The notes under the pieces: model-generated
What the model was told of the DNA's origin: nothing
Seen by the model: the letters and a program-made list of their open reading frames with translations, nothing else
Databases searched by the model: none
Part shown: one piece after another, positions 13,420-24,700 of the stretch
How positions within the stretch are numbered: the stretch's first letter is position 1
Layout of the letters: every line of letters starts with the position of its first letter
Source of the DNA: Darksidea phi
Taxonomy: Eukaryota > Ascomycota > Dothideomycetes > Pleosporales > Lentitheciaceae
NCBI GenBank assembly: GCA_030770425.1
Contig: JASJFT010000223.1
Location: 1 to 64,000 of the forward strand
Length of the DNA stretch: 64,000 nt
Direction of reading: 5' to 3'
Position numbers and translations under genes: made by a program

Positions 13420-15193
13420 TTAGCGCGTAGCTGTGCCTCGCTCTCCGCATTGGTGCTGCGTCGCTTGCGCTTGTTGGACTGCTTTGCTGCGAGTCTGTGA
13501 TCTGCGAGGGTCTCTTATCGAGCTATCGGATTCCTCAAAAATACCAAATATGTTGGAGCCTTCATTCAGGGTCGTCCGAGACTCTTGGCTCATGGTGTAG
13601 GCTTCCGTATCCGACACTGCTGTCACAAAGCTTAGCGCCGGGCTTGCACCTGCCTCGTTGTCATTCGTTGACGTCTGAACCTTCGCAGGAGCCGCTCTCT
13701 CGTTCGCCTGCCTGATCAGGTCGTCCCTCCGCTCTTTTGCCCAGTCTCTTAGATTCCTATATGCTCCTGCACCTTGTCTAAATGTGTCGGCGGTATCAGT
13801 CATAGCAAATGACCTCAACTGGTTCATGTGATACTCAGGAGGGCCCTCAGGGCTGCTTGGTTGCGTAATATGGCTGGTGTACATCTTAAGCTGGCCACCG
13901 TGGTAGATTGATGAAATAGCATAAGCAGAGCCGTAACCCGGTTCGCCCTGTCCATACGATTCTAGACTTGCTATACCTCGTGCGCCTAATGCGCCGTCGT
14001 AACACGCTTGTCGTTTAGCTACCGCTATTGATCCATCAGGGCCCTTGGCTGCGAGAAAGAAATTTGGCACCATGGGGAGGTCATGCTGTGTTGAAGGCAT
14101 GATGTGACCACCAAGTTCGGTACGGACCTGCCTGCTGAGTTGTTCTGGACGAGCGCCATAGTATACGTCTGGGTTGCCGGGCTTAAGTGTGCCGTCTGTC
14201 AAGGGATCGAGGTTAGTGAACGGAACTCCTCCTGAGCGGCATCTAGCATCTTCAATAGTACCCTCAATGACAGGGATAACTAGTTCCGAGACCTGTTTTT
14301 CTTTTGTCGCATGGGCATTTGTTCTTTTGAATTTTATGAATTCCTGTTTTGGGAAGCGAGATGGAGAAAGAGATGGTCGAGGTTGTGCCAATATGTGTTG
14401 GAGATCCTCCCAGTTGTTTGGCTCAGCAGGCACGCTGCCATCGGGGTACTCGTAGGCATCAGGATAGATATTGTAGTCGGTAAGGTGTTGTTGAAAATCG
14501 CGGTCATAAGCCCCAGTGCTCTTTGTTCTTGATGTATTTGTAGTGGGTCTAGTGCTTGCAGAAGCAGACTCTCGTCGGCTTCGAGTGCTCGATCGGCTCG
14601 CGCTCATGGTGTGATTTTCACAATGGATAGGCTCGGGAAACTAAAGCGAGCTGTCAGTTTTGAAGTGAGACAGCATAGGCATAGCATTGTGACCTTACAC
14701 TCCTCAGGTCCGACAGATCTGGACCACCGTGTCTGGAGAATGATTTCAGGTCCTTACAAGTGCTCGGGTCGTGGCTGCGGAGTTGGTTGGCTCTCCCTCG
14801 TTCACTCGTAATGTTTGGAGGCTTTTGGGGCGTGCGAGATGCGCTTGTTACAGCTTGGGTATTTCTCCTGTCAAGTTCTCTCAGTGCTCCCTTGGTGAGC
14901 CAGATCTTAGATAGATTGTCCCAAAACGCCGCTAGAGGTTCGCTAGAATGGATGGCTTTCCTTCTCTTAGTCGGGGGTGATGCTTCGCTTTGTTGGCCTG
15001 AATGCTGCTCCGAACGAGCACGCTTGCGTTGGCGAAAGAGACTTGGTCCGAGCATACAGTTGTCTTCGAAAACCGAATCGTTGATCTGTCGAGCGTGTGG
15101 AGGTGCCTCAGTAGGTGGAAAGCGGCGCGTTTTTGGAGGTCCAGGAAGAGTGGAGGGATAGCGAAAGGAAGACTTTTTCCTCCAGCGCGTCAT
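13420..15193 (-). CDS. DUF7924-type fungal protein
   Basis: Two exons are split by a 58-base intron (14641-14698). This joins LSDLRS to FPEPIHCENHTMSASR. The start used is the ATG at 15193 (MTRWRKKSS); ATG at 15253 is an in-frame alternative. The N-terminal third is basic with KRRK runs and the element FWDNLSKIWLTK. A Ser/Arg linker follows, then the conserved block GAYDRDFQQHLTDYNIYPDA, PRPSLSPSRF, KEKQVSELVIPVIEG, LTDGTLKPGNPDVYYGARPE and SIYHGGQLKMYTSH. Those blocks mark a large family of fungal proteins of unknown function, which I recall as DUF7924. Some have been compared with nuclease folds, but I see no proof of catalysis. The frame is complete, with no premature stop. Confidence 0.8.
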
Positions 15194-15598
15194 CAATAGA
15201 GGATGTCTGCTAATTAGCATGCAACCCGAGTCACACAGCAACGAACTGCCCACGTCATCGCCTCACCCATCACCCGTCATCATCGAAGCGCTCTCTATAC
15301 TCACCGTTTGCATGCCATCTTCGCTTGCTCTGCCTCTCACCACCCATACATTCTCTAGAGATGGTTGATTGCACGCCCCGTGCAACGGAGGCGGAGAGGG
15401 ACCTTAGACTGTGAACCTGAACGCTGGGCGCCCCTAACACAATGCGTCGATGCGTTCGAATGCATGAGGAGGGGAATGGCATATTGGACTTAAGAACTGG
15501 CTCAATTTCAATGCGCCAGTGACAAAGGCGCTGTCAGCGGGAAGCTGCAGTGCTGTTGGACGGGCAGCAGACAGCCGTTAAAATGCACATTGCTTTAG

Positions 15599-15612
15599 AA
15601 CCCTAACCCTAA
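15599..15612 (+). promoter_or_regulatory. Telobox-like AACCCTAACCCTAA
   Basis: Two telomere-type units occur together about 220 bases upstream of a small ATG with good context (15816). Such boxes occur in fungal promoters and can bind Myb-type telomere-repeat factors. It could also be a scar of telomere repair. Confidence 0.4.
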
Positions 15613-15815
15613 TGATAATCGAGTCTCGATACCGGCAGTCGTATTCAACCTGTTTGACTCACTGTTTGACAAATTACGACTACAGAACCTCGCACCCACC
15701 GCCTCACTCACGCGACGATACCGCTTCTTCCTTATCGCTGACATCTTATTCAAGAACCGAATCAAGTCCCTCCAGAATCAATACTATCTTCCAACAACAA
15801 CCACTTGCCACCACC

Positions 15816-16038
15816 ATGTTCGGCAACACGATGACCTTTGGCAGGCCGATCCGAAACTAAGTCTTTGTTATTGATTTGAAAATAGCAATATGTAATATTT
15901 CATACTTTAGCATTTGGGACAGACTCCTCCATGGACGTTGCTAGTCCCGAAAGAGTGATTGTCGGTGAATCCAGGGCAGGCGGAGGTACCTGCACCTGGA
16001 CACGGGACGATAGTGGTTACGGGGATGACAAATCGTGA
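15816..16038 (+). pseudogene. Small gene copy 1 (MDVASPERVIVGES peptide), probably decayed
   Basis: A short frame at 15931-16038 encodes 35 residues with RVIVGESRAGGG. It is homologous at DNA level to the gene at 20960-21216 over about 90 bases (15911-16000). An upstream exon may begin at the ATG at 15816, which has a CCACC context, but that frame stops at 15858-15860 after MFGNTMTFGRPIRN. An intron-like stretch from 15861 to about 15910, ending CTTTAG, lies between the two parts. Function is unknown. Confidence 0.4.
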
Positions 16039-16351
16039 TCAGCTAGATGTAGGAAAGGAGGGGCATGATGCAGTATGCAGACCCATCTCACTTTATGCCT
16101 GCAAGGAGAGCGATGTTGGTGATGAGGTCTAGCTCGTAGCGCCACTACCGATCTTCCCGAGATGACTGCATACTCATGTCCGCATTCGCCCCACCCCCAA
16201 CTTGTTGGCATCCAATCACCCCGCCTCAGAAGCCTCACAGACCTCACACGCATCGACGCCTCAACCCTTCTCAATTATCAAAAGTCCACCTTCAATTACA
16301 GAAGTCAAACCATCTATATGATGGCCTCCCAACGAGACAGTCTTTGAGGCC

Positions 16352-17683
16352 GTGGCAAGTGAAAATATCGTTCGCGTTAGCTTTCATATCATGTTAGACC
16401 ATGACGATACTGGTTCACGTTTGTTAGCACCGCTTTCAGTTCCACCATCTTCACCTTCGATGCCTGCACAGCTGATGCGCGTTTCTCTTCGCCACAACCA
16501 CGTAATCAACGCGACGGATAACGCAGATGACCGGATTATAGAGGCACTGGAATTCATGCATCGGCGGGACGAATTATTCAATCCTCCCGAGTATCAGGCC
16601 CTAAAAGATCATGCGTTTCCACCAAGGCCAGATGTAGAGAGCCTCTTACAAAGATTTCATGTTTTCCGGATTCCATATCGCGAGATGCGGCCGCGAAATT
16701 GCCCGGATGATGTGATCAGGAGGGCAGAAGAAGGGAAATATCCTCTAAACACGACCCTATACATGGATGTTCGTATCCCGGAGGGGTTGCTTCAAGCTTC
16801 TGAGCGCACAGAGCTCGAGTTGTGGGTGGACATCCATGGCGGAGACGGGGTAAGCATGTATTTCTGGCGACACGGCAAACAAGCTAATTTTGGTAGTTCA
16901 CCGGCTCTCCCTCTTATGTTCCCTGGACTTTCAAGGCCTTGCTAGAGCATCAAGTACGGAAAGAGACCATCATAGTCGCTTCACCATCTTATTCCTTGAG
17001 ACGGCAAGGAAATTCTGGACAACAGCTCGCATATATTGAAATCCTTGTTCACGCAACTACAACCTGCTCTACGCGAATGTAACAGTAACCTTGATGTTGC
17101 ATGGGGAAACTTCAACGTAACGAGCGTGAGTTTTGGATGTGGGCTGGCGTTAGACATGGTTTTTCGCAAGCTTAAGTCGCATACACAAAAGCCTGCAGAT
17201 TTGCGCGTCAGAAATACGCTTATGAGAAGTTGTCTGAGCATGGAGTATACTCGAGATGAGGGGTTCTACATGGGAAAGTTTATATCGCGAGAACGAGCTG
17301 TAGCATACAGCCAAGAAATGTCGTTCCTCTTGCGGAGGGGGTGTCTAATACCTAGACAGACTGGCGTCGATCCACCATCACGACTGATATGTGCGTACGC
17401 AAGCTCAGTCTCTGGTATCCGGATTGACATCTGGGCATACGGTACAGTGTATGAGCTTTTGAAGCAAGACAGCACATCTCCGAACGATGATATTCGCATG
17501 GAATTCATACATGGAGGAATGGATCTTATGGTCAAGCTTCAGGACGTTCGAGATCAGGTAGAGAGTCTCCAAGCCATGTTTCCATGTGCGGATATTCGTT
17601 TGCGTATCTTGGAAGATGAGAGCCATGCATTCGATTATGACAAAGATTATGACGCGTTTGCGGAATTTTTTGCATCATCGTAG
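16352..17683 (+). pseudogene. Alpha/beta hydrolase, frameshifted
   Basis: The N-terminal exon ends in ELELWVDIHGGDG, an oxyanion-hole HGG. A 47-base intron (16850-16896) follows, and the frame continues as FTGSPSYVPWTFKALLEHQ. Near 16997-17001 it must shift by one base, from SPSYSL to DGKEILDNSSHILKSLF, to keep family-like sequence; otherwise it stops at AATGTAA (about 17078). The last part holds a nucleophile-elbow-like VSFGCG, a HGGMD loop and ESHAFDYDKDYDAFAEFF, which carries the expected catalytic His. The first Gly of G-x-S-x-G is missing. The family resembles alpha/beta-hydrolase-3 type esterases. The start is uncertain (16352, 16391 or 16457). Confidence 0.65.
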
Positions 17684-18059
17684 TCAGTAGATCGACACTC
17701 CGCAAATCGTGCATCATTCAATGGAACCATCTCTCGAATAACTACATAGTATGGACGCCATAGTGTATGTGCATATTGACATGATCCAACTGTGCCAGGT
17801 GATCCATGTAATGATAGATGGACGCAAGGGCCTGGAAAGATCATGCAAACCCCGCACCAACTTGCGAAGCGATCTTTTTCCATCAAAATAATGCACCGAT
17901 CGAGACCAAATGCTTATATTTGCGTTACCTCTGACTCACGAACAAACCCCATGAAGTGGCAGAAGGCACCTTATCACGCTCTTTGCCTATCTATCTCGGA
18001 AACACCTTCTGGTCACTCTCATTTCCAGCCGTTACATGTAACTACTAGTCGACGGAATC

Positions 18060-18542
18060 ATGGGCGACGATTCATCTTCGGAGCCTGTGCACTATCCTGG
18101 AGAAATACATCTAAGTAAGCACTTACGAGCAACATGGTGCTCCGCTTACAATGAGTACCCAGAACAGGACAAGAGCAGAAATAACTACGAGCGCTGGATT
18201 CCACAAGCTTTATCATGCTATATGTTGTGGCTCCTAAAGTGCCAACTGGCAATCATCGAAGCGGGTGGCATAGAGGAGGATGTGGTGAAAGTCAATACAC
18301 GTGTGCACATCTTTGTATGGCTGGAAAGGGAGCCGAGAATGGCCTGCACAGTGATAAAGTTCTCTCACAAAGATGAGAAGTTGTTTCATTGCTTTGTTAT
18401 GTCCTACCTTTTCAAAGACAACGTTCGTATAGCAGGCGTGGTACCGGTCGAAGTAGGATTGTGTCTAGAAATCCCTACTGGCACGTATGATATGCGGCTA
18501 TCAGAACTGTATACGCTTTACCAGCCTACCCTGGAAGGGTAA
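18060..18542 (+). CDS. Hypothetical protein, 160 aa
   Basis: A single-exon frame begins MGDDSSSEPVHYPGEIHLSK. Composition is protein-like and mixed, with no signal peptide and no clear transmembrane segment. It contains a Trp/Tyr-rich middle and a hydrophobic stretch CFVMSYLFKDNVRIAGVVP. I do not recognise a domain. It lies between a broken hydrolase and a SANT relic, so it may itself be a remnant, but the frame is intact and the codon use looks real. Confidence 0.45.
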   Translation: MGDDSSSEPVHYPGEIHLSKHLRATWCSAYNEYPEQDKSRNNYERWIPQALSCYMLWLLKCQLAIIEAGGIEEDVVKVNTRVHIFVWLEREPRMACTVIKFSHKDEKLFHCFVMSYLFKDNVRIAGVVPVEVGLCLEIPTGTYDMRLSELYTLYQPTLEG

Positions 18543-18794
18543 TGCTCAGCCGTTCATGCTTTCTGACACGCTCTAACCTACGAGCAGCTTGAAAACAGAT
18601 CCCCCTGCGAAACTTGCGTCGTTTTGCCCCCACGAATTAGAAGGGGAGAAGGATGACCTAACGAGTCTTGTATTTACGACGTCTGGAGTCATTATTGATA
18701 GTGTCTTGGAGTGAAAATATTTGAAGCCGTAGGATGATGTTGTTTCCGGGCGGACTGGATAAGTAGTTCTTACAGTAATACTACCAATCGTAAA

Positions 18795-19025
18795 ATGAAC
18801 CACCCAGACGACGACTGGCATGAAGAGAGCGAGAATGGAGAGGAAGGTACAGAAGGATATAGCCAACGAACGCACAGGCCGTGGCTAGAATTGGATGAAG
18901 TGCGTTTACTCTCACTAAAGGATAACTAGGATATGGAGTGGAAGGAGTTATGTAAACGCTTCCCAGACCGGTCGCCGGGCGTAGTAAAACTGCGCTATTA
19001 CATGTTGCACAAGAAGGATTGGTAA
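18795..19025 (+). pseudogene. SANT/Myb-like DNA-binding domain relic
   Basis: A 77-codon frame from ATG 18795 to TAA 19023 contains one TAG at 18927-18929. Around the stop it reads RPWLELDEVRLLSLKDN, stop, DMEWKELCKRFPDRSPG, then VVKLRYYMLHKKDW. The Trp spacing, the PDRSPG turn and the LRYY helix are those of small fungal Myb/SANT domains. The stop sits where Gln is plausible, so C-to-T (CAG to TAG) would explain it. An acidic leader (DDDWHEESENGEEGTEG) precedes the domain. Such small SANT proteins probably act as DNA-binding proteins. Confidence 0.7.
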
Positions 19026-19201
19026 ATATATTGTGCAATAGCTCTTCCCGTTACTCGGCGCCGACAAAGGCTAGCTGCTCAGCGCTCTTCATCGTGAGCT
19101 CAACGCCATCCGCAATATCGTCTCCACCACCATCAGCCATATAAACACGACTCGCCCAAAAAGGCCGTGGAACGATAACATTCGCGGCCCGACCCTGCGT
19201 C

Positions 19202-20053
19202 TCACTCCGTCCGGCACCCCGCACATCCCAATCTTTCCAATTTTTGTAGATCAAGCACAATCTCAGCAGCGAATTCGTAGCCGCCCGTCCAACACTTACG
19301 CACCACATTACCACCTTGATGATATTCTAAGGAAGGGAACTCGCCGCATTGGAATCGTCTGTGGATCTCGTCCTCGTCATCTACGGTGTCTAGGTTAGGA
19401 AAGGGCGGCTTGCCTGTTAATATAAAGTAGAGCGCTGTTCCGAAGGTAAATATATCTATTTTACGGTCGTAGTAATTTTAATCCGGTCGTAGCATTAAAG
19501 ACATGGCACTTTCAGCTGCCCCGCTATTAAGAATGACTACTCTATTAGGACTTAGAAGTCTTCCTTAGAAGTCGTAAAGCTTAATCGATATATCGTTATC
19601 GAGAATAAGGTTCCTAATACTAAAATCGTAGTAAATCACGTTCTTCCCGTAGATGTACGCAAGACCCTCTGCAGCCTGCCGAGCCTATTTTAATCGTCGC
19701 TTTAATAACGGAGTAGGGGCGGCATTTCGTAGATATCTTTCAACTGATCTATTTAGCAGATATTCGAGTAGTAAACCATCTTCATATTTCCGTACGAAAC
19801 GAATTATTCTTGGATACTATCCTAATTCTTAGAGTATCCGCCATTTGACTTCGAGACCTTTAACTGCGGCTTTTCTGACGTTCCTGCGATATTCTATGCC
19901 TTCGACTGTGTAGACATCTGTCTCTTCTAGGGGTACAAGTGGGAATTTGAGGATAGTATCGTCATCGAAGAGGGCGATGTAATTGCTGGCACCGGCGGTA
20001 ATGAAACTACGGATTCCCGTTGGATACCAAGGTCGAAACTCGTAGGGGTCCAT
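19202..20053 (-). pseudogene. Fungal protein kinase destroyed by RIP-like mutations
   Basis: One continuous frame of 284 codons runs from ATG 20053 to TGA 19202 with five premature stops. The N-lobe is clear (MDPYEFRPWYPTGIRS, SNYIALFDDDTILKFPL). Stops follow at WRIL-stop, ELG-stop, RLK-stop, YDF-stop and RPD-stop. Each sits where Gln or Trp would be read in a kinase, so all fit C-to-T or G-to-A changes. The catalytic loop reads YGKNVIYYDFS, with Tyr where HRD-type kinases have His, and the metal-binding loop reads LYDF-stop. Bases 19400-19800 are also AT-shifted. A functional copy may exist elsewhere. Confidence 0.85.
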
Positions 20054-20441
20054 CGTAGAGAGCTAAGCAGCATGCTCTTGCCGTTACTACCAAGTGTGCG
20101 TGGTTTTCTCCGCTCCAAAAATAGCAGATTCCTCCCAAACACGAAAACAGCGTGCTCAAGACAACCGCATTAAAATACAGCTGCTAGTGGCTGCAATGGC
20201 CTGTAGAGCCATCACGCGCCCCTCAGCGTCGATTTGTTACCTGTAGAGTCACCATCGCGGACATGGCAGCGAAAAGACCCGAAATCCCGCACGCAAGCTA
20301 CACAACATGACACGTCCATCCAAGGCAGCGGCAGCCACCTAGTCGAGATACGAGGGCAGATACAATTAGACAAAGCGTCGGCTGTTTACCAAACCTCTGT
20401 ATCCGGCATAACTGCGAAATCGCGGCTGAAACCGAGTATGA

Positions 20442-20483
20442 ATCCATCCATCCATCCATCCATCCATCCATCCATCCATCCAT
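20442..20483 (+). repeat. (ATCC)n microsatellite
   Basis: About ten and a half ATCC units in perfect register, 42 bases. It is not within a gene I accept. Confidence 0.95.
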
Positions 20484-20959
20484 TACCTTGACGTCCCTAG
20501 TAACGTTACCTAACGTTAGACCCGCACTGTTCTCGCACACCCCTATTCGCAAGAATTAATAACCAGCAGCCATGCAAAAGCCGGTTTAATCAGGCTCGTG
20601 CCGCTACATAACTTGATGGCATAAGATTTTAGGTAGGGATAGTGCACGCGGGCAAAACGCAGAATAGTGTCTCCAATAACAAGTAGTTACAGAAGCTATG
20701 AATGTAAATTCCACCTAGTACTCTGTACTAACATAAATGAGCGCCACGTGGCAGAATAAGCGGAAAAGAATGGCTGAGAATAGAACTTCTACTTGTCTCC
20801 AGCCGTGTCTCGGGAATGTGGTAGCGGATGCATATGGCTCGAGAAAGTAAACCCCTTATCGCTGAGCGTAGGCTTTCTTAAATTTATCTTTTTCTTGATT
20901 CAGTCTACTTGTCGCGGTGTAGGAGAAGGGGCGACAGATCATCTCTAAGGCCGAAGGCC

Positions 20960-21216
20960 ATGTTAATAGGGCACATAACAATGTGAGTTTAAACCGTACC
21001 TCATTACTCATTATAATGGTCTTAACATTTAGGACAGATGCCACCATGGACATTGCTGGTTCCAAAGGAGTGATTGTCGGTGAATCCTGGACCGGTGGAA
21101 GTGCCAGCATCCTTGCAAGGAACAATGTTTGTAGATTCAATGACGTGTTTCGGATTATTCGTCCAGCTGAGGAGATATATAGAGGTAAAAAGTTTAGACC
21201 ACCAGCGTTAAGCTAA
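20960..21216 (+). CDS. Small two-exon protein, 68 aa (copy 2 of a duplicated mini-gene)
   Basis: Exon 1 is 20960-20982 and exon 2 is 21033-21216. The 50-base intron has GTGAGT, a CTTAAC branch and TTTAG. Lengths sum to 69 codons. The protein reads MLIGHITMTDATMDIAGS, then KGVIVGESWTGGSASILARN and a basic C-terminus. The segment TDATMDIAGSKGVIVGES matches the translated copy at 15911-16000. Alternating hydrophobic residues and Gly suggest a beta-rich fold. It lies 550 bases upstream of the ankyrin gene on the same strand. Function is unknown; the intron-exon structure makes chance less likely. Confidence 0.45.
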
Positions 21217-21661
21217 AACGACTAGTCTTTGTTTTATCAGACGAACGGACAGGGGTGTACGTTAGCGTGGTTGGTGGGCCGAGCTGCCCCCTCCCGAACA
21301 CTGGCGCGGTTTCAGCTTCAAATCGATCATTAAGCGAACTCCAGAAGGCCGCACCGAACAGGCCCTTATTTCCATGAACTGACCGCTGCGGATGCAGCTT
21401 CTAGAGAGCATCTTCCACCGAAAAAGAGGGGGCTCGGGATGTGATGATTTGGACAGTATTAGCAGGCTTGTCGAGTATCGTAGTTGTGGGGGCGAGCGCT
21501 GCGCGGGTTTCGCAGGCCTGCATTGCCATGCATTGTCACGTCAGCAGTGGAAAGGCTGGACGTTGACTGGATGGCGGGCATTTTCCTTGCCGGTGAGCAC
21601 TATATATGAATCGTGGGGGCTGGGTTGAGTTGCTCGAGCTGGGCAATTAGCGGGCAGGACC

Positions 21662-21671
21662 AGTATATATA
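21662..21671 (+). promoter_or_regulatory. TATA-like element before the ankyrin gene
   Basis: AGTATATATACA lies about 100 bases upstream of the chosen ATG at 21768. Another CTATATATG sits near 21599. Distance and composition fit a core promoter. Confidence 0.45.
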
Positions 21672-21767
21672 CATCGTATAGCTAGTGGAGCCGCAGACCC
21701 CTCACAGAGATCATTTTTGGTCGCATCACTTCCTACATCGCAAAGACTAAAGCACGATCCTGACACT

Positions 21768-24700
21768 ATGTTGACCTTAGTGCCCATTTTCTTCTTGGTA
21801 CTTCAAGCAAGAGCCGAAGGATGGGACGACTTTACCAATAACCTTGCGACCGACCTTGCACCTTTGGTAGCTCTATTCGGAGAGCAAGCTACAAAACAAT
21901 TCCTTAGCGAATCGACTTCACGTCTCGACAATATTATCTTCGCTGTTGCTCCTCTCGGAATACTAACGGCAGTTGTTTCGGTTATTCGCGTTCTTGGATC
22001 TGCGTCGCTACGTGCATTCGTAGGAAGAGCGCAGGAAGGGAGAGGCCAAGCCGAAGCGGAGCTCTGCTCCTCTACCAGCTACGACGTCTGCGAGCTTTGG
22101 AACAATGGCGGGATTGCCCGTGTTTTTGGGCGCCCTCGGATCCTTGAGTTTATCTTCGACGAAAGAGAGCCGGAGAAGGGAAAGAAACGAAAAGTTCAAG
22201 AACTCGGAATTAATCCACTCTACTACGAATGCTTCGCAAGTGGCAATGTAGTGAGCCGTCCATCGGCTGGAATTTACAAACCACAAGAATATGTGCAAGT
22301 GTTTGAACCACAGGAGCGAGCTTCACCCCAGAAAGAGTCGCGCAACGGCGATGGCGCTCGCACACGATTTGCACCTAATCCAAACCTATCTCTCAACGTG
22401 GGTATACAAAAGCCTGACCAGATTACTCTCTGCGGTGCCGCAATATTTGGTTGCCTACTGCAAGCCAGCGTCCTAGGCTACGGAGCTTGGGCTATCTATA
22501 TCAAGGGTTTGCGCAAGGAAGGACAATCCACAGTCGAGCCTTATTTTTGGTTAACTGTTACGGGCACTCTCCTTCTAGTTACCGGCATGTTCCTCTGTGC
22601 CCAGCTGATCGAGAAGAGCACCCAGGAAAGGACGTTTACGCTTCACAAGCAAGTCTTCTGGCTCCAGCCAGGTAATCAAAGAGTTGGGGATCAGAATTTC
22701 GAAGCATTCGCGTACTCAACCACTCCACAGGAATACACGACATCTTGGAAAGAAGAAGGAATGGAAGGCGCTGAGTGGAGGAAGAGAGTCCTTGTCTGGT
22801 CGGCAATATCCACGTCCATGATTGGCTTCGTACTGCAATTTACTGGTTTGCGAGGCCTACATGCCTCCGTCGCGATGTACCAGTTCGCAGCCACTCTCGT
22901 CATGGCCTTGATCCGATCCCTTCTTCGAACCCAGCGGCTCAAAGAGAAAGAAAACCTCCTCCAATCTCGAGAATTCCAAGAGCAGGTAGAGGGGCATGAG
23001 CTGGATTGGCAGGCACTGAGAATCGAACGCCCCATCGCCGAAAAGAGCCTTTCCAGTAAGACAGGCGCTCCCGTCGATCCTTCCGGCGATGAAGCTTCTG
23101 ACGACGGACCCTACTGGTCAATTACTGGAGAACCACCCAAGTCAGAAGAGGCAAAAATTACAGAACCCAAAGAAGAGCCCGACGGTCAACTCGAGGCACA
23201 GGATAAACCTAAGGTTGCAATGAATGAAGATGGCAGTGCTTCTTGGACCTCCTGCCTCGAGACAAGTGCCGGAGACCAAGATGAGCGGGATGGGGAATGC
23301 GCGAATGCCCTCGTTAAGTGGATCGCAAGCGTCGAGAGCAAAGATTCCGCTGACACTTCTCCAAACGTTGCCAAGAAGCTGCTTTGTTACAGATCACGCT
23401 TGTCCTATCTTACAAACGATGACGCCCCGACGATGGATCAGCGCTGGGGCTTGGCGGTTCGAGAGCAGGCTGCAAAGCTTAAAGCGGCGATTCAATCTGT
23501 AGCGAACTACGTCTTCTCGGACGCGTGCCAAGCGGAACTTCTCGCGGAGTGGGGGAACACAGCTGCATTTTGCTGGGCTCTGAACTGCGATACAGCTCGT
23601 CGACCTGCGACTCCTCCACTTCCAGTTCATCTCATGGTGCGCCGTGTTCGGGGTCAGTGGCGGATCGATATTTGTCAGTTGGAGGCGGTTTTGGGTTTGT
23701 GGACTTGGTCAATCAAGATGGAAGTGGAGAAGCATAAGAGAGAGGAGAGAAGACACAATGAAGAGGTGGAAACGGAAGAGAAGACAGGTAAAAATTCGAT
23801 TAAGGGCAAGAGAGGCGCGAAAATGGAAGAACATGTTGAAATCAGAGAAGAGGTCGAACATGAACGGGTGTACGATGGTATACTCTCCAGAAAGATTTTT
23901 ACTGTTATTCCTACCCGAGATCCCGAAGCGCGAAAGCGAGCTGAACGGGAACTCGATATCTGGGTCCTTCGAGAACAGCGCAGGCCTCTCTACGATAACC
24001 TCAATACACAAGCCCCAACGGAGAATGAGAAGTCAAGGGGAGGATGCAAGGCATTTCTGCCCCTTTCACTCCCTATGACAAGAAAACTGCTCTTCAAACT
24101 CGAACTGGAACAGCAACAAGATCAACAGCGGCAAGATGTGGGATTGCTCTCGGTCCAGACTGAGAATTCAGTGCTTGTGATGGCCACTCAGGACATATTT
24201 ACCTCGTTCATCGATGCTCTTGCTAGCATCACTAACCAGCTCAAAGGAGTAAATATCGTCCAGAGCCTTAGAAGCGACGTGGGAGCTGAAGAAGTAGTCT
24301 CCACTTCAAAAGCTCGACCATTCCTCGGTTTAGCTCATAACCACACCGAGCGCCTAGTCGATCTGTTTATCCAAGCGGGGTTGGGAACACGAGACGATGC
24401 CCTGCTGAGTGTGATACCCCCATTCCACTCGAGGACTTTGCTTCCCTCACTTCTGGGAGAGTATGATCAGCTCAAATCTCAAGCACGAAAGCTAAGAAGT
24501 GATGGGAGATGGGAACAAGCCGAAAACCTTCTGATAGCGCTGCGGGACGAAACGACGGGTATTTTTCGTGACGGAGATTCTTTCCATCAGTCAGAAGAGC
24601 TGTTGGGAGAGCTTGGTGAGCTCTACAGAGAAGCCATGAGGTCCACAGATCAGTCGCACCGAAGCCTCGGGTATCGTGGCGTCTGCAAGATGTTGACTAT

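Noticed and set aside
12917..13423. Short overlapping frames upstream of the DUF7924 gene 3' end
   Set aside because: Several frames are open at once, none has a motif, and a connecting intron could not be found.
15911..21216. HET-s-related amyloid motif in the small duplicated peptide
   Set aside because: The VIVGES...GG pattern is beta-prone, but spacing and conserved residues do not match the HET-s, sigma or PP motifs well enough.
21717..21767. Ankyrin protein start 17 codons upstream of the chosen ATG
   Set aside because: The codon at 21717 is TTG, not ATG. The first ATG in frame is at 21768 and begins a signal-like segment.
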